From assembly GCF_017614965.1 (NCBI RefSeq), contig NZ_WVUG01000004.1, positions 1 through 64,000 on the forward strand: a stretch of DNA of 64,000 nucleotides, given 5' to 3'. The stretch is from Streptomyces griseorubiginosus. Its GTDB lineage: Bacteria > Actinomycetota > Actinomycetes > Streptomycetales > Streptomycetaceae. The notes under the pieces are model-generated. The model was not told the DNA's origin. It ran no database searches and saw nothing but the letters and a program-made list of their open reading frames with translations. Positions 43,083 through 51,158 of this stretch are shown here, one piece after another. A program made the translations under genes and the position numbers. Position 1 is the first letter of the stretch; each line of letters begins with the position of its first letter.

Positions 43083-44125
43083 CAGAGCTCCACCTGTGGC
43101 TGCGCCACGAGGACCGCACGACCGAACGACGCACACCGATCGTGCCGTCCGACGCCCGTCGGCTCGTCGAGGCCGGAGTGACGCTGACGGTGGAGGAGTC
43201 CCCGCAGCGGATCTTCCCGATCGAGGAGTACGAGGCGGCGGGCTGCGCGGTCGCGGCCTCGGGGACGTGGGTGTCGGCGCCCCGAGACGCCGTGATCCTG
43301 GGCCTCAAGGAACTCCCGGACCGGCCAGTGGAACTGACTCACCGTCACATCTTCTTCGGCCACGCCTATAAGCGGCAGCCCGGAGCGGAGACCCTGCTGC
43401 GGCGGTTCGCCGCCGGGGGAGGCCGGCTCCTCGACCTCGAGTACCTGGTGGACGACGACGGCCGTCGGCTGGCCGCCTTCGGATTCTGGGCCGGCTACCT
43501 CGGTGCCGCCCTCGCCGTGCTCCAGCACCGGGGCAGGCTGGTCGCCCCCCTCACGCCCACCTCGAAGGAGGAGCTGGACGAGACGCTCCAACGCGCCGAA
43601 GGGGACGAGGAGTTCACGGCCCTGGTGATCGGCGCGCTGGGCCGCAGCGGCCGGGGAGCGCGCGTCGCCCTCCACACGGCCGGGATCGAGCCGACCTGCT
43701 GGGACCTGGCCGAGACCCGCGACCTGGACCGCCCGGCGCTGCTCACCCACGACGTCATGGTGAACTGCGTCCTCGCCACCAGCCCCGTCCCGCCCTTCGT
43801 GCGCGAGCAGGACCTCGACGACCCCGCCCGCCGCCTGCGCACCCTGTGCGACGTCACCTGCGACGTCGGCTCACCCCTGAACGTCCTGCCGGTCTACGAC
43901 CGCACCACCGACTGGACGGAGCCGGCCCGCCGGCTGCGCAAGGAACCCCCGCTCGACCTCATCGCCATCGACAACCTGCCCTCCCTGCTGCCGCGCGAGT
44001 CCAGCACCGACTTCTCCGCGGCGCTGGTGCCGCAGCTGCTGGAGTTCGGGGTCGGCGGGCCGTGGGGCCGCTGTCTGGACCGGTTCCACCAGGCCTGCCG
44101 TGAACTCGGCATCGAGGAAGGGTAG
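43079..44125 (+). CDS. Saccharopine dehydrogenase, lysine-forming type (Lys1-like)
   Basis: This 348-residue protein resembles the NAD-dependent, lysine-forming saccharopine dehydrogenase of fungi. It opens with an AlaDH/PNT-type domain (LWLRHEDRTTERRTPIVPSDARRLVEAGVTLTVEES) and has the HIFFGHAYKRQPG and FGFWAGYLGAALAVL segments and CDVTCDVGSPLNVLPVYDRTTDW (about 260-282). It interconverts saccharopine with lysine and 2-oxoglutarate. ATG 43079 overlaps the oxidase stop. It lies 4 bp before the second dehydrogenase. Confidence 0.88.
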   Translation: MTELHLWLRHEDRTTERRTPIVPSDARRLVEAGVTLTVEESPQRIFPIEEYEAAGCAVAASGTWVSAPRDAVILGLKELPDRPVELTHRHIFFGHAYKRQPGAETLLRRFAAGGGRLLDLEYLVDDDGRRLAAFGFWAGYLGAALAVLQHRGRLVAPLTPTSKEELDETLQRAEGDEEFTALVIGALGRSGRGARVALHTAGIEPTCWDLAETRDLDRPALLTHDVMVNCVLATSPVPPFVREQDLDDPARRLRTLCDVTCDVGSPLNVLPVYDRTTDWTEPARRLRKEPPLDLIAIDNLPSLLPRESSTDFSAALVPQLLEFGVGGPWGRCLDRFHQACRELGIEEG

Positions 44126-44129
44126 TTCC

Positions 44130-45284
44130 GTGGCTGACCGCGTCGCCGCGAGCGGCACCGTCCACTGGATCGGCGCCGGCCTGTCCACGGGCAGCGGTCT
44201 GGCCCGCCTCTGCGACAGCGCCCCGCGCGTACGGCTGTGGCACCGCACCGAGGAACGCGCCGCCGAGGCCCTCGGCCGGCTGGGCCTCACCGGACGCGCC
44301 GAACCCCGTGCCTACACGCTCCCCGCGCTCGCCGCCGAACTGGCGCCCGGCGACGTCGTCGTGTCGATGCTGCCCGCACCCGAGCACACCGGCGTCCTGG
44401 CGGCCTGCGTGGCCGGCGGCGCGCACTTCGCCTGCTCCAGCTATGTCTCCGACGCCGTCCTGGAGCAGGTCCCCGAGGCCGCGAAGGCGGGCCTGGTCGT
44501 CCTCACGGAGGCCGGGCTCGACCCCGGCATCGACCACCTCTTCGCCCACAGCCTCGTCGACCGGGCCCGTGCGGCCGTCGGCGAGGCCACGGCGGCCTCG
44601 TACGCCTTCACCTCCTACTGCGGCGGCATCCCCGCCGTCCCGAACGACTTCAGGTACCGCTTCAGCTGGGCACCCGCGGGCGTCCTCAACGCGTTGCGCT
44701 CGCCCGCGCGTTACCTCGAGGACGGAGTGGCCGTCACCGCCGACCGGCCCTGGGAGGTCACCCGGCCGCACGTCCTGGACGGTGAGACCTTCGAGGTGTA
44801 CCCGAACCGGGACAGCGTCCCCTTCGTCGAGCAGTACGGGCTGCCGGCCGCATGGCAGGCGCGTTCCTTCGTGCGCGGCACGCTGCGGCCGGCGGGCTGG
44901 CTGCGGGCCTGGGAGACGGTCTTCGATGAGCTGAAGGGCGGGGACGACGCCCGGATCGCCGCGCTGGCACGGGAGTTGGCCGACCGCTATCCGACCACGG
45001 ACGCCGACCGGGACCGGGTCGTGCTCGCCGTCTCACTGGACGTGCGGGCGGGGCAGGGGCGGAGCTGGTCGGGGAGTTACCTCCTCGACCTGGTCGGTGA
45101 CGCGAAGGAGAGCGCGATGGCCCGCTGCGTCTCCCGTCCCCTGGCCCTGGGCGTCCGCCACATCCTCGACCACACCCTGCCCGCGGGCCTGAACCGGGCG
45201 GCGGAGACGGCCGCCCGGTCGGAGCGGTGGCTCGGTGAACTGGCCGAGGAGGGGCTGGAGTTCAGCCTGCGCGCCGACCAGTAG
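44130..45284 (+). CDS. Saccharopine dehydrogenase/reductase, glutamate-forming type (Lys9-like)
   Basis: This 384-residue saccharopine dehydrogenase family protein starts VADRVAASGTVHWIGAGLSTGSGLA at GTG 44130 with GAAGGG upstream. It shows VVSMLPAPEHTGVLAACVAGG, LTEAGLDPGIDHLFAHSLVD and YCGGIPAVPND, as in the enzyme that interconverts saccharopine with alpha-aminoadipate semialdehyde and glutamate. With the previous gene it can carry lysine to the semialdehyde, which cyclises to piperideine-6-carboxylate. It is the last gene of the set and is convergent with a serine hydrolase 6 bp away. Confidence 0.85.
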   Translation: MADRVAASGTVHWIGAGLSTGSGLARLCDSAPRVRLWHRTEERAAEALGRLGLTGRAEPRAYTLPALAAELAPGDVVVSMLPAPEHTGVLAACVAGGAHFACSSYVSDAVLEQVPEAAKAGLVVLTEAGLDPGIDHLFAHSLVDRARAAVGEATAASYAFTSYCGGIPAVPNDFRYRFSWAPAGVLNALRSPARYLEDGVAVTADRPWEVTRPHVLDGETFEVYPNRDSVPFVEQYGLPAAWQARSFVRGTLRPAGWLRAWETVFDELKGGDDARIAALARELADRYPTTDADRDRVVLAVSLDVRAGQGRSWSGSYLLDLVGDAKESAMARCVSRPLALGVRHILDHTLPAGLNRAAETAARSERWLGELAEEGLEFSLRADQ

Positions 45285-45290
45285 GCGGGC

Positions 45291-46520
45291 TCAGCCGGTG
45301 ACAGCCTCGTGCACCAGGCGCCTGAGGTCCGGGATGACCCCGAGCGGGGTCTTCGGCCGGACCTGGGTCATGAACTGCACGGTCAGTTCGCGGCGCGGAT
45401 CGACCCAGAAGGTCGTCGACGCCGCGCCGCTCCAGCCGTAGGTGCCGAGGCTCGACGGGGTCGGGGTGCGGTCCGGGTCGATGACGACGGAGACCCCGAG
45501 CCCGAAGCCGACGCCCTCGTTGTTCGGCTCGTCGTGGGCCGGACGGCTGCCGAAGGCGCGCAGGTCGGCGCCGCCGGGCAGATGGTTCTCGGTCATCAGG
45601 TCGACCGTTCCGGACTTCAGCAGACGGACGCCGTCGAGTTCGCCGCGACGGCGCAGGAACTCCATGAAGCGGTGCATGTCGTGCGCCGAGGCCACCATGC
45701 CGCCGCTGCCGGACAGCAGACGGGGGCGTCCGCGCAACGGCAGCCCCGGGACCGGCTCGATGCCGCCACCCTCGGTCTCGCCGTACAACTCGGCCAGCCG
45801 GGGCGCCTGTTCGTCGGTGACGTGGAATCCGGCGTCGGTCATGCCGAGCGGGCCGAGGACGCGCTCCGCGAAGAACGCGTCGAGCGGCTGCCCCGAGACC
45901 ACCTCGACGACCCTGCCGAGCACATTGGTGGCCACCGAGTAGTTCCACTCCGTGCCCGGTTCGAACTGCAGCGGCAGACCCGCGTACACGTCGACCGTCT
46001 CGGCGAGGTTCGTGCCCGGCACCACCGACGACTCCAGGCCGGCCGCGCGGTACAGGGCGTCGACGGGGTGGGAGTGGTAGAAGCCGAAGGTCAGGCCCGC
46101 GGTGTGGGTCAGCAGGTGGCGGATCAGGATCGGCCCGGACGCCGGGCGGGTGCGGACATCGGCCCCGGAGCCGCTCTCGTACACCCGCGGCTCGGCGAAG
46201 GCCGGCAGGTAGCGGGCGAGCGGGTCGTCCAGTGAGAGCCGGCCCTCCTCGACGAGGATCAGGGCGGCGACGGTGGTGACCGGCTTGGTCATGGAGTAGA
46301 TCCGCCACAGCGTGTCCGGTTCGACCGGCAGTGCGGCCGCGACGTCGCGCCGGCCGTGGGTGGTGAGGTGGGCGACACGTCCGGAGCGGGCCACGGCCAC
46401 CAGGTAGCCGGGCAGGCGTCCCTCGTCGACGAAGTGGGCGAGATGCTGGTCAAGGCGGTCCAGTGCCTTCACGTCCAGCCCGGCCTCTTCCGGGTCCACC
46501 TCTTGTCGCAGCTGTGCCAT
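45291..46520 (-). CDS. Beta-lactamase-fold serine hydrolase (class C/esterase type)
   Basis: This 409-residue serine hydrolase has the nucleophile motif SMTK (YSMTKPVTTVAALILVEEG, about 76-94) and the YxN-type tyrosine in EWNYSVATNVLGR (about 180-192). The C-terminal YGWSGAASTTFWVDPRREL segment takes the HTG-motif place. No signal peptide is seen, so it is probably a cytoplasmic esterase or lactone hydrolase and not a resistance enzyme. Start ATG 46520 with GGAGGAG upstream. Stands alone, divergent from the PPOX gene. Confidence 0.88.
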   Translation of the reverse strand: MAQLRQEVDPEEAGLDVKALDRLDQHLAHFVDEGRLPGYLVAVARSGRVAHLTTHGRRDVAAALPVEPDTLWRIYSMTKPVTTVAALILVEEGRLSLDDPLARYLPAFAEPRVYESGSGADVRTRPASGPILIRHLLTHTAGLTFGFYHSHPVDALYRAAGLESSVVPGTNLAETVDVYAGLPLQFEPGTEWNYSVATNVLGRVVEVVSGQPLDAFFAERVLGPLGMTDAGFHVTDEQAPRLAELYGETEGGGIEPVPGLPLRGRPRLLSGSGGMVASAHDMHRFMEFLRRRGELDGVRLLKSGTVDLMTENHLPGGADLRAFGSRPAHDEPNNEGVGFGLGVSVVIDPDRTPTPSSLGTYGWSGAASTTFWVDPRRELTVQFMTQVRPKTPLGVIPDLRRLVHEAVTG

Positions 46521-46691
46521 CGCTCTCCTCCGAATGCGCTCGTCGAGGCCCGGTGCGCGTGCCGCGTCACACGGGCCCCAGAACTCATCGTCGCGCAGGA
46601 ACACGAGCCGGGTCCCCCTGTTGACCGGGATTGATCTCCGTAAGGGAGCGTTTTGGGAATGCGGGCGTCCGCCGGACGGGTTGAGTCCGGT

Positions 46692-47129
46692 ATGACTCAG
46701 GACACACTGCTCGAGCTGCTCTCCGAACACCGTGGCGGAGTGCTGGTCACTCTCAAGCGCGACGGCCGTCCCCAGTTGTCGAACGTCAGCCACCACTACT
46801 ACCCGGAGGAGGGCATCGTCCGGATCTCGGTCACGGACGACCGCGCCAAGACCCGCAACCTGCGCCGGGACCCCCGCGCCTCGTACCACGTCTCCAGCCC
46901 GGACCGCTGGGCCTACACGGTCGTCGAGGGCACCGCGGAGCTCTCGCCCGTCGCGAAGGACCCCCAGGACGACACGGTCGAGGAGCTGATCCGGCTCTAC
47001 CGGGACGTGATGGGCGAGCACCCCGACTGGGACGACTACCGCGCCGCGATGGTCCGCGACGGCCGGCTGGTGGTGCGCCTGAAGGTGGACCGCGCGTACG
47101 GCATCCCGAAACGCGCCAACGAGGGCTGA
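46692..47129 (+). CDS. PPOX-class F420-dependent split-barrel oxidoreductase
   Basis: This 145-residue split beta-barrel protein has LVTLKRDGRPQLSNVSHHYY (about 20-39), RISVTDDRAKTRNLRRDPRASYHV and YTVVEGTAELSP, typical of the F420/FMN-binding PPOX group whose members reduce small molecules or biliverdin with F420H2. ATG 46692 follows a weak ribosome site; a 13-codon extension to 46653 is possible. The 3' end is duplicated just downstream. Confidence 0.85.
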   Translation: MTQDTLLELLSEHRGGVLVTLKRDGRPQLSNVSHHYYPEEGIVRISVTDDRAKTRNLRRDPRASYHVSSPDRWAYTVVEGTAELSPVAKDPQDDTVEELIRLYRDVMGEHPDWDDYRAAMVRDGRLVVRLKVDRAYGIPKRANEG

Positions 47130-47169
47130 GAGGGTTACGGCATCCCGATGCGCGCCGACCAGGGCTTAA
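47097..47169 (+). repeat. Duplicated 3' end of the PPOX gene
   Basis: Bases 47097-47129, the last codons and stop, recur at 47136-47169 with a few substitutions (second copy TACGGCATCCCGATGCGCGC...), including loss of the stop (TTA in place of TGA). It may be left from a former tandem gene copy or a slippage event. Confidence 0.75.
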
Positions 47170-47278
47170 GACGGTCACGCGGTCCTAGGGCTCCGGGCGC
47201 AGGGCGGACGACCGATGGTCCGGGGCGCACCGGCTGCCTAGGCTCACCGGAGAAGACAGCGCAGCTCAGGAAGAGGTC

Positions 47279-47692
47279 ATGATGCCCGTCGACGGACGCA
47301 GCCACATTCGAGTCGCCCGGCCCTCGCGGGATCTCGCGGCCGCCGAGCGGTTCTGGGTCGAGGGGCTCGGCCTGAGCGTGGTGTGGCGGACCGAGGGCGG
47401 CCCGGAACCCGGCGAGCACGATCTGCTGATGGTCGGGTGGCCGGATGCGGGATGGCACCTGGAGCTGGTGCACGAGCCCGCCCGGCCGGTGGAACCCCGG
47501 CCCACCGAGGAGGACCTGCTGGTCGTCTACGTCGACGGGCCGGTGCCGGAGAAGCTGGTGGACCGGTTGGAGGCGCACGGCGGCAAGCGGGTGGCCTCGC
47601 CCAATCCCTACTGGAACCGGTGGGGAGTGACCGTCGAGGATCCGGACGGGTACCGGCTGGTTCTGTGCGAGCGGGGCTGGTCCAACGCGTGA
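47279..47692 (+). CDS. VOC-family (glyoxalase/dioxygenase fold) protein
   Basis: This 137-residue protein has the vicinal-oxygen-chelate fold: RSHIRVARPSRDLAAAERFWVEGLGLSVVW opens the first module, and WHLELVH, VTVEDPDGYRLVLCER complete the second. His9, Glu and a C-terminal Glu would be metal ligands. AGGAAGAGG lies ahead of ATG 47279. Members include glyoxalases, extradiol dioxygenases and drug-binding resistance proteins, and no specific activity can be assigned. Confidence 0.82.
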   Translation: MMPVDGRSHIRVARPSRDLAAAERFWVEGLGLSVVWRTEGGPEPGEHDLLMVGWPDAGWHLELVHEPARPVEPRPTEEDLLVVYVDGPVPEKLVDRLEAHGGKRVASPNPYWNRWGVTVEDPDGYRLVLCERGWSNA

Positions 47693-47744
47693 CCGGGACC
47701 GGACAGGAGTTCGCCGCACGCGCCGGGAACGGTCCCGGCGCGAC

Positions 47745-48113
47745 GGAAGCGTCCGTATCGCCCTGACCGTCGGCCCGGGGCCCGCCGACGACACCGTCCA
47801 CGCCCAGCACATCGCCCTGGCCAGCGACGACGTGGTGGCGGCCGCGCGCTGCTGCCGATACGGGCGAACCACTACGACGACCTGGCCGCCCGATTCGACC
47901 TCACCGACGGCGAGTTGGCGACCTACCGGGGAGCTCGGCATCCTCTACGACCGTGACGCGCACGGCGAGTTCCGGCACTGCTACACCAGGACCGTCAGCC
48001 GCGTCTTCTTCGAACTCGTCCGGCGGGACGGCGGGTATCGCGGGTACGGCGCCTCGAACGCCCCGGTCCGCCTCGCCGCCCAGCACACCGCCCGCCGCCT
48101 CACTGGCGGCTGA
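47745..48113 (+). pseudogene. Degenerate 3' fragment of a dehydroshikimate-dehydratase/HPPD-like (QuiC-type) gene
   Basis: Frame A reads RIALTVGPGPADDTVHAQHIALASDDVVAAAR, then the family sequence continues in frame B as LLPIRANHYDDLAARFDLTD...ATYR. It then returns to frame A as ELGILYDRDAHGEFRHCYTRTV and RVFFELVRRDGGYRGYGASNAPVRLAAQ to TGA at 48111-48113. Two opposite frameshifts plus loss of the N-terminal TIM barrel and several residues show a decayed gene. The parent family joins a sugar-isomerase-like barrel with a 4-hydroxyphenylpyruvate-dioxygenase-like VOC domain, of which only the VOC end is left. It follows an intact VOC gene of another subfamily. Confidence 0.7.
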
Positions 48114-49563
48114 CGGTCCGGGTGACGCCGGTGACGACCGTGGTGGCCAGGATCCACCCGGTGATGATCAGGGCGTAGGCGAGGTACTGGTACCAGCCGC
48201 TCGGCGCGAAGGCGTCCTCCTGGCCGAAGGAGATCACCGGCAGGAGCAGGTCGAGGGTGTAGAACACCGGGTTGAAGTGCGGGGCCTCCGACGCCTTGAG
48301 CGGGCGCGGGTGGTGCAGGGCGTACGCGAGCGAGCCGACGGCCAGCAGCGACAGCAGCCAGACGGCGGCGCGCAGCGGGTGGAAGCCGTAGCCGACGGTG
48401 GCGTCCTGGACGTAGCCCCAGACGCGGCCGTACCAGGCGCGGGTCGAGCGCAGACGGCGCTGCTTGGCGAGCAGGACGAGCCGGGCGGCGTGGTCGTCGC
48501 CGACCCGGCGGTAGGCGGCCGACAACTGCTCGTAGGCGTAGGGGACATAGCCGTCGCCGTCGCGCTCCAGCATGGGCAGGCGGCGCTCGGCGGGAACGTG
48601 CGGGGTGAGGGCCGTGTAGGTCAGCTCGCTGACGTACACCTCGCCGGGCAGCATCGTCGGTTCGAGGGTGAGGAGTTCGATGTGGGACCGGCGCAGGTTC
48701 AGCGCGCCGTCGACACGGTCACCGCCGCGCAGCCAGAGTTCGCCGATCACGCTGCTGCTGGCCCGCAGGGCCGTCCCGCCCGGACCGGAGAGACGGGCGT
48801 GCAGCAGATCGAGGCAGCCGGGTATGCGGGAGCCCCGGAAGTCCACCCGCCCGCGCGCGGTCAGGCACGTGGCCCGGACGTCGCTGCCCACCGTGAGGTT
48901 CTGCGCGTCGAGGGCGTTGCCCGAGGGGTGGTCGAACTCGGCGTCGCGGAAGTTCACCGCGCCGGACACGGATGCTCCGGTGAGCCGGACCTGACCGTGT
49001 GCGCGCAGACCCGGTGCCCACAGGTCGTCCCCGATCGTCACCTGGTTCAGCTGCAGCGCCGGCTCCTCGGCGCCGGCCGCCTCGAACGCGCCCCGGTCGG
49101 CGAACAGCGCCCCCGCTATGTGCGCCCCGCCCAGCCGTACCGGCCCCAGGAACCGGCAGTCCGTGAGCCGTAGCACCCCCTCGACCCGGACCGTCGCCGC
49201 GGACAGCCCGGGCAGCACCGAGTCGCTCAGGTTGAGCTGGCGCAGCCGCGCGCCGTACAGCTGCGGGACCTCCTCGAAGTGGCAGTGGCTCAGCCGGACC
49301 GCGTGGTCGGTCGTGCCGTACCGCAGGTCGAGGACGCCGGTGATCCGGGCGCCGTCCACCTTCAGCGCGGCGATCTCACCCGGCTCCTCGGGCCCGTTGA
49401 GCAGCAGGGCCCGCAACACGGCCGCGCGCAGCGTCCGTTCGGGTCCCCACCGCACGCCATCGGCCGGGTCCTCGTCGTTCCCCGTACCGAAGTCGACCGC
49501 TTCCCCCGTGGCGAACGCCCGCCACACCCGCCGCTCGGCCGGCGTCAGTTCGTTGATCTCCAC
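48100..49563 (-). CDS. Membrane protein with pentapeptide-like beta-helix and C-terminal helices
   Basis: This 487-residue protein begins ELTPAERRVWRAFATGEAVDF (helical). Many short repeats follow that build a right-handed beta-helix like pentapeptide-repeat proteins (GARITGVLDLRYG, ARLRQLNLSDSVLPGLSAATVRVEGVLRLTDCRF, ASVSGAVNFRDAEF, SRIPGCLDLLHARL). Two or three C-terminal helices come last (AAVWLLSLLAVGSLAYAL, YLAYALIITGWILATTVVTGV). Similar Streptomyces genes are labelled membrane-associated oxidoreductase without support. Start GTG 49563 gives the VEINELTP beginning; GTG 49587 is possible, neither has a good ribosome site. Its 3' end overlaps the pseudogene by 14 bp. Function unknown. Confidence 0.75.
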   Translation of the reverse strand: MEINELTPAERRVWRAFATGEAVDFGTGNDEDPADGVRWGPERTLRAAVLRALLLNGPEEPGEIAALKVDGARITGVLDLRYGTTDHAVRLSHCHFEEVPQLYGARLRQLNLSDSVLPGLSAATVRVEGVLRLTDCRFLGPVRLGGAHIAGALFADRGAFEAAGAEEPALQLNQVTIGDDLWAPGLRAHGQVRLTGASVSGAVNFRDAEFDHPSGNALDAQNLTVGSDVRATCLTARGRVDFRGSRIPGCLDLLHARLSGPGGTALRASSSVIGELWLRGGDRVDGALNLRRSHIELLTLEPTMLPGEVYVSELTYTALTPHVPAERRLPMLERDGDGYVPYAYEQLSAAYRRVGDDHAARLVLLAKQRRLRSTRAWYGRVWGYVQDATVGYGFHPLRAAVWLLSLLAVGSLAYALHHPRPLKASEAPHFNPVFYTLDLLLPVISFGQEDAFAPSGWYQYLAYALIITGWILATTVVTGVTRTVSRQ

Positions 49564-49677
49564 AGGGCGGGACTCTAACGCCCGCACACGACAGAGGCCC
49601 GGGCCACGCCACCAACGCGTCTGCTCGTCTGCGGTGTCGAGCGGGCGCGGGGGCGGGCGTGGTCCGGGCCGGGAGGG

Positions 49678-50271
49678 TTACGGCCGGGTGTTCCACTCGG
49701 CGACGACCGGGCGGCCGTGCTCGGTCGACAGGCGGCTGACCGTGCCCGTGGAGAGCTGGAACAGCCGTCCCTCGGCGGGCGGCAGGCCCAGTCGGCGGGC
49801 GGTCAGGACGCGCAGGAAGTGGGCGTGCGCGACGAGGATCACGTCCCCCGAGCGGTGGGCGAGGGCGGCGTCCACCCGGGCCAGCACCCGGTCGGCGCGG
49901 TCACCCACCTCGGCCGGGGACTCGCCCGGGTGGTCCTCGGGGCCGGGCGGGACACCGTGCAGCCACAGGTCCCAGTGCGGGCGGGTGCGGTGGATCTCGA
50001 CGGTGGTGACGCCCTCGTAGGCGCCGTAGTCCCACTCGTGCAGGTCGGGTTCGACCTCGGGCGAGGGGATGCCCGCGAGTTCGGCGGTGCGTATCGCGCG
50101 GCCGAGCGGGCTGGTCAGGGCGAGTGCGTAGGTCCGCTGCGAGAGGAGTGGAGCGAGGGACTTGGCCTGCTCCTCACCGTGCTGGGTGAGGGGCAGGTCG
50201 GTGAAGCTGGTGTGCTGTCCCGAAAGGCTCCACTCCGTCTCGCCGTGGCGGACCAGGAGAAGGTCCCCCAC
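49678..50271 (-). CDS. Histidine phosphatase family protein (phosphoglycerate-mutase-like)
   Basis: This 197-residue protein has the RHG motif (LLLVRHGETEWS, about 5-16) with the phosphorylated His, a second arginine in SPLGRAIRTAE, the acid Glu in EWDYGAYEG and the second His in LVAHAHFLR. It hydrolyses a small phosphate ester. Its GTG overlaps the end of gnd, with AGGAGT ahead, so it is the last gene of the pentose-phosphate operon, and a sugar phosphate of that pathway is a likely substrate. Confidence 0.85.
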   Translation of the reverse strand: MGDLLLVRHGETEWSLSGQHTSFTDLPLTQHGEEQAKSLAPLLSQRTYALALTSPLGRAIRTAELAGIPSPEVEPDLHEWDYGAYEGVTTVEIHRTRPHWDLWLHGVPPGPEDHPGESPAEVGDRADRVLARVDAALAHRSGDVILVAHAHFLRVLTARRLGLPPAEGRLFQLSTGTVSRLSTEHGRPVVAEWNTRP

Positions 50272-50278
50272 GGCCGGA

Positions 50279-51157
50279 CTACTCCTTCGACTCGACGGCG
50301 TGGCCGCCGAACTGGTTGCGCAGCGCCGCGACCATCTTCATCTGCGGGGAGTCGTCCTGGCGGGAGGAGAACCGCGCGAAGAGGGAGGCCGTGATCGCCG
50401 GCAGCGGCACCGCGTTGTCGATGGCCGCCTCGACCGTCCACCGGCCCTCGCCGGAGTCCTGCGCGAAGCCCTTGAGCTTGTCGAGGTGCTCGTCCTCGTC
50501 CAGGGCGTTGACGGCGAGGTCCAGCAACCAGGAACGGATGACGGTGCCCTGCTCCCAGGAGCGGAAGACCTCGCGGACGTTGTCCACGGAGTTGACCTTC
50601 TCCAGCAGCTCCCAGCCCTCCGCGTACGCCTGCATCATCGCGTACTCGATGCCGTTGTGGACCATCTTCGAGAAGTGCCCGGCGCCGACCTTGCCCGCGT
50701 GGACATAGCCGTACGGGCCCTCCGGCTTCAGCGCCTCGAAGATCGGCTGGAGCCGCTCGACGTGCTCCTTGTCGCCGCCGACCATCAGCGCGTAGCCGTT
50801 CTGCAGACCCCACACACCGCCGGAGACACCCGCGTCGACGAAGCCGATGCCCTTGGCGCCCAGCTCCTCGGCGTGCTTCTCGTCGTCCGTCCAGCGGGAG
50901 TTGCCGCCGTCGACGACCGTGTCGCCGGGGGAGAGGAGGGTGCCGAGTTCGTCGACGACGGACTGGGTGGCGGCGCCGGCCGGGACCATCACCCAGACCA
51001 CGCGCGGCGCTTCCAGCTTGTCGACCAGCTCGGCGAGGCTCGTCGCGTCGGAGAGGTCGGGGTTGCGGTCGTAGCCGATGACGGTGTGGCCGGCGCGGCG
51101 GATCCGCTCGCGCATGTTGCCGCCCATCTTGCCGAGACCGATCAGTCCGAGCTGCAT
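50279..51157 (-). CDS. gnd: 6-phosphogluconate dehydrogenase (short form)
   Basis: This 292-residue enzyme oxidises and decarboxylates 6-phosphogluconate to ribulose 5-phosphate. It shows the Rossmann start MQLGLIGLGKMGGNMRERI, VDGGNSRW, DAGVSGGVWG (substrate site) and HNGIEYAMMQAYAEG with the catalytic Lys in GAGHFSKMVHNG. It is the short, about 300-residue type (GntZ/YqeC-like), in contrast to the 470-residue enzyme, and such forms often prefer NAD. One base separates its start from the pgi stop. Confidence 0.92.
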   Translation of the reverse strand: MQLGLIGLGKMGGNMRERIRRAGHTVIGYDRNPDLSDATSLAELVDKLEAPRVVWVMVPAGAATQSVVDELGTLLSPGDTVVDGGNSRWTDDEKHAEELGAKGIGFVDAGVSGGVWGLQNGYALMVGGDKEHVERLQPIFEALKPEGPYGYVHAGKVGAGHFSKMVHNGIEYAMMQAYAEGWELLEKVNSVDNVREVFRSWEQGTVIRSWLLDLAVNALDEDEHLDKLKGFAQDSGEGRWTVEAAIDNAVPLPAITASLFARFSSRQDDSPQMKMVAALRNQFGGHAVESKE

Positions 51158-51158
51158 G

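Noticed and set aside
45291..46520. Beta-lactam resistance gene
   Set aside because: It has the SxxK fold but no signal peptide, and its layout is that of the broad serine hydrolase/esterase group.
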